DNA of 64,000 bases, from contig JAWQEG010000062.1 in the NCBI GenBank assembly GCA_033782935.1, positions 11,798,001-11,862,000 on the forward strand. The letters run 5' to 3'. The stretch is from Petrolisthes cinctipes (lineage: Eukaryota; Arthropoda; Malacostraca; Decapoda; Porcellanidae). The notes under the pieces are model-generated. The model ran no database searches. It worked only from the letters and a program-made list of their open reading frames with translations, and was not told the origin of the DNA. Numbering within the stretch: the first letter of the stretch is position 1; every line of letters starts with the position of its first letter. The position numbers and the translations under genes were made by a program. This document shows, in pieces, positions 49,237 through 63,100 of the stretch.

Positions 49237-51697
49237 CCAAAATTTCGAATTTTCGGGTGTTTTGAGCATGAATTTGATATATAAACGGGTACTGAAGATG
49301 TATGCACATATCGACTTTGGACACCTAAAATATTGATTTTTATCATGTTTTAATCCTATATTTTAAAACATTCTAGCACTGAGTAGACATGTACAGATCG
49401 CTTCGGGGACCCAAGAATATTGAATTTTTGGGTGTTTTGAGCCTGAATTTGAGATATAAACGGGTACAGAAGATGCATGCACATATCGACTTTGGGCTCC
49501 TAAAATATCGATTTTCAGCATGTTTTGGGCCATTATTTTGAAAATACTTTAACTCGAAGTAAGCATGTATAGATCGCTTCTGGAACCCAAAAATATTGAC
49601 TTTTCGGGTGTTTAGAGCTTGAATTTGAGATATAAACGGGTACTGAATATACATGCACATATCGACTTTTTGCACCTAAATTATCGATTTTAAGCATGTT
49701 TTGGGTCTGTATCTTGAAAACATTCTAGCAAGGAGTAGGCATATACAGATTGCTTATGGGACCCAAAAATACCGAATTTTCGGGTGTTTTGAGCCTGAAT
49801 TTGAGATATTAACGGGTGCAGAAGATGCATGCACATATCGACTTTGGGCACCTAAAATATCTTTTTTCAGCATGTTTTATTGCCTGTATTTTTAAAGGAC
49901 TCTAACACTGAGTAGGCATGTATACCAGATCGCTTCTGGAACCAAAAAATACCGAATTTCCGGGTGTTTAGAGCCAGAATTTAAGATATGAACGGGTACA
50001 GAAGATGCATGCACATATTGACTATGGGCAGCTAAAATATCGATTTTGAGCATGTTTTGGGCCTGTATTTTGAAAATACTTAAACACGGAGTAGGCATAT
50101 ACAGATTGCATCTGGGACCCAAAAATATCGAATTTTCGGGTGTTTTGAGCCTAAATTTGAGATATAAACTGGTACAGAACATCCATGCACATAACGACTT
50201 GGGACACCTAAAATATAATTTTTTAGCATGTTTTAAACCTATATTTTAAAAACATTCTAGCACTGAGTAAACATGTACAGATCGCTTCTGGAACCTAAAA
50301 CTACTGAATATTCGGGTGTTTTGAGCTTGAATTTGAGATGTAAACCGGTACTGAAGATGCATGCACATATCGACTTTGGGCACCTGAAATATCGATTTTA
50401 AGCTTGTTTTGGACCTGTATTTTGAAAATACTCTAACACGTAGTAGGCATGTACATATCGATTTTCGTTCCTAAAAATATCGAATTTTCGGGTGTTTTGA
50501 GCCTCAATTTGAAATATAAACGGGTACAGAAGATGCATGCACATATCGACTTTGGACACCAAAAATATCGATTTTTAGCATGTACTGAGTCTATATTTTG
50601 AAAACATTTTAGCACTGCGTAGGCATATACAGATCGCTTCTGGGACCCAAAAATATCGAATTTTTGGGTGTTTTGAGCCTGAATTTAAGATATAAACGGG
50701 TACTGAAGATGCATGCACATATCGACTTTTTGCACCTAAAATATCTATTTTGGGCATGTTTTGGGTCTGTATCTTGAAAACATTCTAGCATGGAGTAGGC
50801 ATATACAGGTTGCTTCTGGGACCAAAAAATATCGAATTTTCGGGTGTTTTGAGCCTGAATTTGAGATATAAATGAGTACAGAAGATGCATGCACATATCA
50901 ACTTGGGACACCTAAAATATAAATTTTTAGCATGTTTTAAACCTATATTTAAAAAACATTCTAGCACTGAGTAAACATATACAGATCGCTTATGGAACTT
51001 AAAACTATTGAATATTCGGGTGTTTTGAGCCTGAATTTGATATGTAAACAGGTACTGAAGATACATGCACATATCGACTTTCTGCAAATAAAATATCGAT
51101 TTTAAGCTTGTTTTGGGTCTGTATCTTGAAAACATTCAAGCAAGGAGTAGGCATGTACAGATTGCTTCTGGGATCCAAAAATATCGAATTTTCGTGAGTT
51201 TTCAGCCTGAATTTGATATATAAAAAACGCGTAAAGAAGATGCATGCACATATCGACTTTGGGCACCCAAAATATCGATTTTGAGCATGTTTTGGGCCTG
51301 TATTTTAAAAACATTCTAACACGGAGTATGCACGTACAGATGGCTTCTGGGATCCAAAAACATTGAATTTTCGGGTGTTTTGAGCATGAATTTGAGATAT
51401 AAACGGGTACAGAAGATGCATGCACATATCGACTTTGGGCACCTAAAATATCGATTTTGAGCATCTTTTGGGCCTGTATTTTGAAAACATTCTAGCAAGG
51501 AGTAGGCATGTACAGATCGCTTCTGGGACCCAAAAATACCGAATTTTCTGGTGTTTTGAACCTAAATTTGAGATATAGACGGGTACAGAAGATGCATACA
51601 CATATTGACTTTTGGCACCTAAAATAAAGATTTTCAGCATGTTTTAAGCCTGTATTTTGAAAATACTTTAACACGGAGAAGGCATGTACAGATCGCT
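49237..51697. repeat. Outer duplication, copy 2, part E: type I island within type II
   Basis: About 14 type I monomers flanked on both sides by type II satellite. It is the counterpart of 38,000-39,480 joined directly to 42,820-43,800, without block D. It shows that the outer unit as a whole, including its type I/type II boundary, was duplicated. Confidence 0.9.
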
Positions 51698-54600
51698 TCT
51701 GGGACCGAATAATATCGAATTTTCGGGTGTTTTGGGGTTGAATTTGGGATATAAACGGTTGCAGAAGATGCATACACATATTGACTTTGGGTACCTAAAA
51801 TATCGATTTTCAGCATGTTTTGGGCCTGTATCTGAATAGGCATGTACAGATCGCTTCTGGGACCCCAAAATATCGAATTTCTGGGTGTTTGGAAACTGAA
51901 TTTGAGATTTAAACGGGTACAGAAGATGCATGCATATATCGTTTTTGGGCACCTAAAAGATCGATTTTCAGTATACAGTAATTTGGGCCTGTATTTTGAA
52001 AATACTCTAACACGGAGTAGGCATGTACAGATCGCTTCTGGGACTCCAAAATATCGGATTTTCGGGTGTTTTGGGCCTGAATTTGAGATATCGACTTTGG
52101 GCACCTAAAATATCGATTATTAGCATGTTTTGGGTCTATATTTTGAAAATATTCTAGCACTGAGTAGGCATGTACAGATCGCTTTTGGGACCCCAAAATA
52201 TCAAATTTTCGGGTGTTTTGAGCCTGAATTAGATATATAAACAGGTACTGAAGATGCATGCACATATCAACTTTTGGGCACCTAAAATATCGATTTTGAG
52301 TATGTTTTGAGCCTATATTTTGAAAACATTCTAGCCCTGAGTAGGCATGTACAGATCGCTTCTGGGACCCCAAAATATCGAATTTCCAGGTGTTAGGAAC
52401 CTGAATTTGAGATATAAACGGAAACAGAAGATGCATGCACATATCGACTTTGGGCACCTAAAAGATCGATTTTCAGTATACAGTAATTTGGGCCTGTATT
52501 TTGAAAATACTCTAACACGGAGTAGGCATGTATAGATCGCTTAAGGGACTCCAAAATATCGGATTTTCGGGTGTTTTGGGCCTGAATTTGAGATATCGAC
52601 TTTGGGCACCTAAAATATCTATTTCTTGCATGTTTTGGGTCTATATTTTGAAAATATTCTAGCACTGAGTAGGCATGTACAGATCGCTTCTGGGACCCCA
52701 AAATATCGAAATTTCGGGTGTTTTGAGCCTGAATTTGATATATAAACGGGTACTGAAGATGCATGCACATATCGACTTTTGGGCACCTAAAATATCGATT
52801 TTCAGCATGTTTTGGGCTTGTATTTTGAAAATACTCTAACTAGGAGTAGGCATGTACAGATCGCTTCTGGGACCTCAAAATATCGAATTTTCGGGTGTTT
52901 TCAGCCTGAATTTGAGATATAAACGGGTACAGAAGATGCAGGCACATATCGACTTTTGGGCACCTAAAATATCGATTTTTAAGTATGTTTTGGGTCTGTA
53001 TCTTGAAAACATTCTAACTAGGAGTTGGCATGTACTGATCGCTTCTAGGACCCCGAAATACCGAATTTTCAGGTGTTTTGAGCCTGAATTTAAGATATAA
53101 ACGGGTACAGAAGATCGACTTTGGACACTAAAAATATCGATTTTTAGCTTGTTTTGAGCCTATATTTTGAAAACATTCTAGCACTGAGTAGGCATGTACA
53201 GATCGCTTCTGGGACCGAAAAATATCGAATTTTTGGGTGTTTTGGGGTTGAATTTGGGATATAAACGGTTGCAGAAGATGCATACACATATTGACTTTGG
53301 GCACCTAAAATATCGATTTTCAGCATGTTTTGGGCCTGTATCTGAATAGGCATGTACAGATCGCTTCTGGGACCCCAAAATATCGAATTTCCGGGTGTTT
53401 GGAAACTGAATTTGAGATTTAAACGGGTACAGAAGATGCATGCATATATCGTTTTTGGGCACCTAAAAGATCGATTTTCAGTATACAGTAATTTGGGCCT
53501 GTATTTTGAAAATACTCTAACACGGAGTAGGCATGTACAGATCGCTTCTGGGACTCCAAAATATCGGATTTTCGGGTGTTTTGGGACTGAATTTGAGATA
53601 TCGACTTTGGGCACCTAAAATATCGATTTTTAGCATGTTTTGGGTCTATATTTTGAAAATATTCTAGCACTGAGTAGGCATGTACAGATCGCTTTTGGGA
53701 CCCCAAAATATCAAATTTTCGGGTGTTTTGAGCCTGAATTAGATATATAAACGGGTACTGAAGATGCATCCACATATCAACTTTTGGGCACCTAAAATAT
53801 CGATTTTGAGTATGTTTTGAGCCTATATTTTGAAAACATTCTAGCCCTGAGTAGGCATGTACAGATCGCTTCTGGGACCCAAAAATATCGAATTTACGGG
53901 TGTTTTGAGGTTGAATTTGAGATATAAACGGTTGCAGAAGATGCATACACATATCGACTTTGGGCACCTAAAATATCGATTTTCAGCATGTTTTGGGCCT
54001 GTATCTGAGTAGGCATGTACAGATCGCTTGTGGGACCCCAAAATATCGAATTTCCGGGTGTTAGGAACCGGAATTTGAGATATAAACGGAAACAGAAGAT
54101 GCATGCACACATCGTTTTTGGGCACCTAAAAGATCGATTTTCAATATACAGTAATTTGGGCCTGTATTTTGAAAATACTCTAACACGGAGTAGGCATGTA
54201 CAGATCGCTTCTGGGACTCCAAAATATCGGATTTTCGGGTGTTTTGGGCCTGAATTTGAGATATCGACTTTGGGCACCTAAAATATCTATTTCTAGCATG
54301 TTTTCGGTCTATATTTTGAAAATATTCTAGCACTGAGTAGGCATGTACAGATCGCTTCTGGGACCCCAAAATATCGAATTTTCGGGTGTTTTGAGCCTGA
54401 ATTTGATATATAAACGGGTACTGAAGATGCATGTACATATCGACTTTTGGGCACATAAAATATCGATTTTCAGCATGTTTTAAGCCTGTATTTTGAAAAT
54501 ACTCTAACACGGAGTAGGCATGTACAGATCGCTTCTGGGACCTCAAAATATCGAATTTTCGGGTGTTTTCAGCCTGAATTTGAGATATGAACGGGTACTG

Positions 54601-57100
54601 AAGAAGCATGCACATATCGACTTTTGGGCACCTAAAATATCGATTTTTAAGTATGTTTTGGATCTGTATCTTGAGAACATTCTAACTAGGAGTAGGCATG
54701 TACTGATCGCTTCTAGGACACCGAAATACCGAATTTTCGGGTGTTTTGATCCTGAATTTGAGATATAAACGGGAACAGAAGATGCATGCACATATCGACT
54801 TTGGACACTTAAAATATCGATTTTTAGCATGTTTTGAGCCTATATTTTGAAAATACTCTAACACGGAGTAAGCATGTACATATCGCTTCTGGGACTCCAA
54901 AATATCGAATTTTCGGGTGTTTTGAGCCTGAATTTGAGATATAAACGGGTACAGAAGATGCATGCACATATTGACTTTGGGCACCTAAAATATCGATTTT
55001 CACCATGTTTTGGGCCTGTATCTGAATAGGCCAGTACAGATCGCTTCTGGGACCCCAAAATATCGAATTTCCGGGTGTTTGGAACCTGAATTTGAGATAT
55101 AAACGGGTAGAGAAGATGCATGCACATATCGACTTTTGGGCACCTAAAAGATCGATTTTCAGTATGTTTTGGGCCTGTATTTTGAAAATACTCTAATATG
55201 GAGTAAGCATGTACAGATCGCTTCTGGAACCCCAAAATATCGAATTTTCGGGTGTTTTGGGCCTGAATTTGAGATATCGACTTTGGGCACCTAAAATATC
55301 GATTTTTAGCAAGTTTTGGGACTATATTTTGAAAATATTCTAGCAGTGAGTAGGCATGTACAGATCGCTTTTGGGACCCCAAAATATTGAATTTTCGGGT
55401 GTTTTGACCCTGAATTTGATATATAAACGGGTACTGAAGATGCATGCACATATCAACTTTGGGCACCTAATATATCGATTTTGAGCATGTTTTGGGTCTG
55501 TATCTTGAAAACATTCTAACTAGGAGTAGGCATGTACATATCGCTTCTAGGACCCAAAAATACTGAATTTTCGAGTGTTTTGAGCCTGAATTTAAGATAT
55601 AAACGGGTACAAAAGTACGACTTTGGACACTAAAAATATCGATTTTTAGCATGTTTTGAGCCTATATTTTTAAAAAAATTCTAGCACTGAGTAGGCATGT
55701 ACAGATCGCTTCTGGGACCCAAAAATATCGAATTTTAGGGTGTTTTGAGGTTGAATTTGAGATATAAACGGGTACAGAAGATGCAGGCACATATCGACTT
55801 TTGGGCACCTAAAATATCGATTTTTAAGTATGTTTTGGGTCTGTATCTTGAAAACATTCTAACTAGGAGTAGGCATGTACTCATCGCTTCTAGGACCCCG
55901 AAATACCGAATTTTCGGGTGTTTTAATCCTGAATTTGAGATATAAACGGGTACAGAAGATGTATGCACATATCGACTTTGAACACTTAAAATATCGATTT
56001 TTAGCATGTTTTGAGCCTATATTTTGAAAACATTCTAGCACTGAGTAGGCATGTACAAATCGCTTCTGGGACCCCAAAATATCGAATTTTCAGGTGTTTT
56101 GGGCCTGAATTTGAGATATAAACGGGTACAGAAGATGCATGCACATATCGACTTTGGGGCTCCTAAAATATCGATTTTGAGCATGTTTTGGGTCTGTATC
56201 TTGAAAACATTCTTACTAGGAGTAGGCATGTACAGATCGCTTCTATGACCCAAAAATACCGAATTTTCGGGTGTTTTGAGCCTGAATTTGAGATATAAAC
56301 GGGTACAGAAGATGTATGCACATATCGACTTTGGACACTTAAAATATCGATTTTGAGCATGTTTTAAGCCTGTATTTTGAAAATACTCTTACACGGGGTA
56401 GGCCTGTACAGATCGCTTCTGGGACCTCAAAATATCGAATTTGCGGGTGTTTTGAGCCTGAATTTGAGATATAAACGGGTTCTGAAGATGAATGCACAAA
56501 TCGACTTGTGGGCACCTAAAATATCGATTTTGGGCATATTTTGGGTCTGTATCTTGAAAACATTCTAACTAGGAGTAGGCATGTACATATCGCTTCGAGG
56601 ACCCAAAAATACCGAATTTTCGAGTGTTTTGAGCCTAAATTTAAGATATAAACGGGTACAGAAGATCGACTTTGGACACTAAAAATATCGATTTTTAGCT
56701 TGTTTTGAGCCTATATTTTGAAAACATTCTAGCACTGAGTAGGCATGTACAGATCGCTTCTGGGATCCCAAAATATAGAATTTCCGGGTGTTTGGAACCT
56801 GAATTTGAGATTTAAACGGGTACAGAAGATGCATGCACATATCGACTTTTGGGCACCTAAAAGATCGATTTTCAGTATGTTTTGGGCCTGTATTTTGAAA
56901 ATACTCTAACACGGATTAGGCATGTACAGATCGCTTCTGGGACCCCAAAATAACGAATTTTCGGGTGTTTTTGGCCTGAATTTGAGATATCGACTTTGGG
57001 CACCTAAAATATCGATTTTTAGCATGTTTTGGGCCTATTTTTGGAAAATATTCTAGCACTGAGTAGGCATGTACAGATCGCTTCTGGGACCCCAAAATAT
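51698..57100. repeat. Type II satellite, outer duplication copy 2
   Basis: Matches 43,900-48,500 at offsets of 8,401, 8,548, 8,575 and 7,525 bp. The steps reflect an extra 147-bp monomer near 54,240-54,390, the 28-bp deletion near 46,382 and the missing second 1,050-bp unit. A cassette of about 0.65 kb appears at 51,697-52,350 and again at 53,207-53,860 (offset 1,510). It has a single counterpart in the first copy, at about 44,806-45,459. Confidence 0.88.
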
Positions 57101-60100
57101 CAAATTTTCGGGTGTTTTGAGCCTGAATTTGAGATATAAACGGGTACTGAAGATGCATGCACATATAAACTTTTGGGCACCTAAAATATCGATTTTGAGC
57201 ATGTTTTGAGCCTATATTTTGAAAACATTCTAGCCCTGAGTAGGCATGTACAGATCGCTTCTGGGATCCCAAAATATCGAATTTCCGGGTGTTTGGAAAC
57301 TGAATTTGAGATATAAACGGAAACAGAAGATGTATGCACATATCGAATTTGGGCACCTAAAAGATCGATTTTCACTATACAGTAATTTGGGCCTGTATTT
57401 TGAAAATACTCTAACACGGAGTAGACATGTACAGATCGCTTCTGGAACTCCAAAATATCGGATTTTCGGGTGTTTTGGGCCTGAATTTGAGATATCGACT
57501 TTTTTTACACCTAAAATATCTATTTCTAGCATGTTTTCGGTCTATATTTTGAAAATATTCTAGCACTTAGTAGGCATGTACAGATCGCTTCTGGGACCCC
57601 AAAATATCGAATTTTCGGGTGTTTTGAGCCTGAATTTGATATATAAACGGGTACTGAAGATGCATGCATATATCGACTTTTGGGCACCAAAAATATCGAT
57701 TTTCAGCATGTTTTGGGCCTGTATTTTGAAAAAACTCTAACACGGAGTAGGCATGTACAGATCGCTTCTGGGACCTCAAAATATCGAATTTTCGGGTGTT
57801 TTCAGCCTGAATTTGAGATATGAACGGGTACTGAAGATGCATGCACCTATCAACTTTGGGCACCTAAAATATCGATTTTCAGCATGTTTTGGGCCTGTAT
57901 CTGAATAGGCCAGTACAGATCGCTTCTGGGACCCCAAAATATCGAATTTCCGGGTGTTTGGAACCTGAATTTGAGATATAAACGGGTACAGAAGATACAT
58001 GCACATATCGACTTTTGGGCACCTAAAAGATCGATTTTCAGTATGTTTTGGGCCTGTATTTTGAAAATACTCTAATATGGAGTAAGCATGTACAGATCGC
58101 TTCTGGGACCCCAAAATATCGAATTTTCGGGTGTTTTGGGCCTGAATTTGAGATATCGACTTTGGGCACCTAAAATATCGATTTTTAGCATGTTTTGGGA
58201 CTATATTTTGAAAATATTCTAGCAGTGAGTAGGCATGTACAGATCGCTTTTGGGACCCCAAAATATTGAATTTTCGGGTGTTTTGACCCTGAATTTGATA
58301 TATAAACGGGTACTGAAGATGCATGCACCTATCAACTTTGGGCACCTAAAATATCGATTTTGAGCATGTTTTGGGTCTGTATCTTGAAAACATTCTAACT
58401 AGGAGTAGACATGTACATATCGCTTCTAGGACCCCAAAATACCGAATTTTCGAGTGTTTTGAGCCTGAATTTAAGATATAAACGGGTACAAAAGTACGAC
58501 TTTGGACCCTAAAAATATCGATTTTTAGCATGTTTTGAGCCTATATTTTTAAAAAAATTCTAGCACTGAGTAGGCATGTACAGATCGCTTCTGGGACCCA
58601 AAAATATCTAATTTTAGGGTGTTTTGAGGTTGAATATAAGATATAAACGGGTACAGAAGATGCATGCACATATCGACTTTTGGGCACCTAAAAGATCGAT
58701 TTTCAGTATGTTTTGGGCCTGTATTTTGAAAATACTCTAATACGGAGTAGGCATGTACAGATCGCTTCTGGGACCCCAAAATATCGAATTTTTGGGTGTT
58801 TTGAGGTTGAATTTGAGATATAAACTGGTACTGAAGATGCATGCACATATCGACTTTGCAGACTTAAAATATCGATTGTTAGCATGTTTTGAGCCTATAT
58901 TTTGAAAATATTCTAGCACTGACTAGGCATGTACAGATCGCTTCTGGGAACCCAAAATATCATATTTTTAGTTGTTTTGAGGATGAATTTGGAATATAAT
59001 CTGGTGCCGAAGATGCATGCACGTATTGACTTTGGGCACCTATAATATCGATTTTGAGCATGTTTTTGAGCCTATATTTTGAAAACATTCTAGCACTGAG
59101 TAGGTATGTACAGATCGCTTCTGGGACCCTAAAATATCGAATTTTCGGGTGTTTTGAGGTTGAATTTGGGATATAAACGAGTGCAGAAGATGCATACACA
59201 TATCGACTTTTGGGCACATAAAAGATCGATTTTCAGTATGTTTTGAGCCTGTATATTAAAAATACTCTAACACGGAGTAGGCATGTACAGATTGCTTCTG
59301 GGACCCCAAAATATCGAATTTTCGGGTGTTTTGGACATGAATTTGAGATATCGACTTTGGGCACCTAAAATATCGATTTTTAGCATGTTTTTGGCCTGTA
59401 TTTTGAAAATATTCTAGCACTGCGTAGGCATGTACAGATCGCTTCTGGGACCCCAAAATATCGAATTTTCGGGTGTTTTGAGCCGGAATTTGAGATATAA
59501 ACGGGTACAGAAGATGAATGTACATATCGTCTTTTGGGCACCTAAAATATCGATTTTGAGCATGTTTTGGGTCTGTATCTTGAAAACATTCTAACTAGGA
59601 GTAGGCATGTAAAGATTGCTTCTAGGACCCAAAAATATAGAATTTTCGGGGGTTTTGAGCCTGAATTTGAGATATAAACGGGTACAGAAGATGCATGCAC
59701 ATATCGACTTTGGACACTTAAAATATCGATTTTTAGCATGTTTTGAGCCTATATTTTGAAAACATTCTAGCACTGAGTAGGCATGTACAGATCACTACTG
59801 GGACTGAAAAATATCGAATTTTCGGGTGTTTTGTGGTTGAATTTGAGATATAAACGGGTACAGAAGATGAATGCACATATTGACTTTGGGCACCTTAAAG
59901 ATCGATTTTCAGCATGTTTTGCGCCTGTATTCAGAAAATTCTCTAACACGGGGTAGGCATGTACAGATCGCTTCTGGAACCTAAAAATATCGAATTTTAG
60001 AGTGTTTTGAGCCTGAATTTGAGATATAAACAGGTACTGAAGATGCATGCACATATCGACTTTGAAGACTTAAAATATCGATTGTTAGCATGTTTTGAGC

Positions 60101-63100
60101 CTATATTTTGAAAATATTCTCGCACTTATTAGGCATGTACAGATCGCTTCTAGGAACCCAAAATATCATATTTTCAGGTGTTTTGAGGATGAATTTGGAA
60201 TATAATCTTGTGCCGAAGATGCATGCACGTATTGACTTTGGGCACCTAAAATATCGATTTTGAGCATGTTTTTGGTCTGTATCTTGAAAACATTCTAACT
60301 AGGACTAGGCATGTACAGATCGCTTCTTAGACCCCGAAATACCGAATTTTGGGGTGTTTTGAGCCTGAATTTGAAATATAAAGGGGTACAGAAGATGCAT
60401 GCACATATCGACTTTGGACACTTAAAATATCGATTTTGAGCATGTTTTGAGCCTATATTTTGAAAAAAATCTAGCACTGTGTAGGCATGTACAGATCGCT
60501 ACTGGGACCCAAAAATATCGAATTTTCGGGTGTTTTGAGGCTGAATTTGGGATGGAAACGGGTGCAGAAGATGCATACACATATTGACTTTGGACACCTA
60601 AAAGATCGATTTTCAGCATGCTTTTTGCCTGTATTTAAAAAATACTCTAACACGGATTAGGCATGTATCGATCGCTTCTGGGACCTCAAAATATCGAATT
60701 TTTCGGGTGTTTTGAGGTTGAATTTGAGATATAAACGGGTACAGAAGATGCATGCACATATCGACTTTTGGGCACCTAAAAGATCGATTTTCAGTATGTT
60801 TTGGGCCTGTATTTTGAAAATACTCTTACATGGAGCAGGCATGTACAGATCGCTTATGGGACCCCAAAATATCGAATTTTCGGGTGTTTGGAGTCTGAAT
60901 TTGAGATATTTACGGGTACAGAAGATGTATGCACATATTGACTTTGGACACCTAAAAGATCGATTTTTAGCATGTTTTGCGCCTTTATTCAGAAAATTCT
61001 CTAACACGGGGTAGGCATGTACAGATCGCATCTGCGACCCCACAATATCGAATTTTCAGGTGTTTTGAGGTTGAATTTGGGATATAAACGGGTGCAGAAG
61101 ATGCTTACACATATTGACTTTGGGCACCTAAAATATCGATTTTCAGCATGTTTTGGGCCTGTATTTTGAAAATACTCTAACACGGAGTAGGTATGTACAG
61201 ATCGCTTCTGGGACCCCAAAATATCGAATTTTCGGGTGTTTTGGGCCTTTATTTGAGTTATCGACTTTGGGCACCTCAAATATTTTGTTTTAGCATGTTT
61301 TGGGCCTGTATTTTGAAAATACTCTAACACGAAGTAGGCATGTACAGATCGCTTCTGGGACCCCAAAATATCGAATTTTCGAGTGTTTTGAGCCTGAATT
61401 TGAGATATAAACGGATACTGAAGATGCATGCAAATATCGATTTTTGGGCACCGAAAATATCGATTTTTAGCATGTTTTGGGTCTGTATCTTGAAAACATT
61501 ATAACTAGGAGTAGTCATGTACAGATCGCTTCTAGGACCAAAAAATACTGAATTTTCGGGTTTTTTGACCCTCAATTTGAGATATAAACGGGTACAGAAG
61601 ATGCATGCACATATCGACTTTGGACACTTAAAATATCGATTTTTAGCATGTTTTGAGCCTATGTTTTGAAAACACTCTAGCACTGAGTAGGCATGTACAA
61701 ATCGCTTCTGGGACCCAAAAATATCGAATTTTCGGGTGTTTTGAGCCTGAATTTGGGATATAAACGGGTGCAGAAGATGCATACACATATTGACTTTGGG
61801 CACCAAAAATATCGATTTTCAGCATGTTTTTTGGCCTGTATCTGATTAGGCATGTAAAGATCGCTTCTGGGACCCCAAAATATCGAATTTTCGGGTGTTT
61901 GGAGCCTGAATTTGAGATATAAACAGGTACAAAAGATGCATGCACATATCGACTTTTGGGCACTTAAAAGATCGACTTTCAGCATGTTTTGGGCCTGTAC
62001 TTTGAAAATACTCTAACACATAGTAGGCATGTACAGATAGCTTCTGGGACCCCAAAATATCGAATTTACGGGTGTTTTGAGCCTGAATTTGAGATATCGA
62101 CTTAGGGCACCTATAATATCAATTTTTAGCACGTTTTGGGCCTATATTTTGAAAATATTCTAGCACTGAGTAGGCATGTACAGATCGCTTCTGGGACCCC
62201 AAAATGTCGAATTTTCGGGTGTTTTGAGCCTAAATTTTAAATATAAACGGGTACATAAGATGCATGCACATATTGACTTTGGGCACCTAAAAGATTGATT
62301 TTCAGCATGTTTTGGGCCTATATTTTGAAAATACTCTAACACGGAGTAGGCATGTACAAATCGCTTCTGGGACCCCAAAATATCGAATTTTCGGGTGTTT
62401 TGAGGTTAAATTTGGGATATAAACAGGTGCAAAAGATGCATACACATTGAGTTTGGGTACCTAAAATATCTATTTTCAGCATGTTTTGGGCCTGTATCTG
62501 AGTAGGCATGTACAGATCCCTTCTGGGACCCAAAAATATCGAATTTTTGGGTGTTTTGAGCCTGAATTTGAGATATAAACGGGTACAGAAGATGCATGCA
62601 CATATAGACTTTGGGCACCTAAAATATAAATTTTCAGCATGTTTTGGGCCTGTATTTTGAAAATACTCTAACACGGAGTAGGCATGTACAGATCGCTTCT
62701 AGGACCCCAAAATATCGAATTTTCGGGTGTTTTGGGCCTTAATTTGAGATATCGACTTTGGGCACCTAAAATATTTTTTTTTAGCATGTTTTGGGCTTGT
62801 ATTTTGAAAATACTCTAACACGAAGTAGGCATGTACAGATCGCTTCTGGGACCCAAAAATATCGAATTTTCGGGTGTATTGAGCCTGAATTTGAGATATA
62901 AACGGGTATAGAAGATGCATACACTTATCGACTTTTGGGCACTTAAAAGATCGATTTTCAGTATGTTTTCGGCCTGTATTTTGAAAATACTCTAACACGG
63001 CGTAGGCATGTACAGATCGCTTCTGGGACACCAAAATATCGAATTTTCGGGTGTTTTGGGCCTGAATTTGAGATATCGATTTTAGGCACTTAAAATATCG

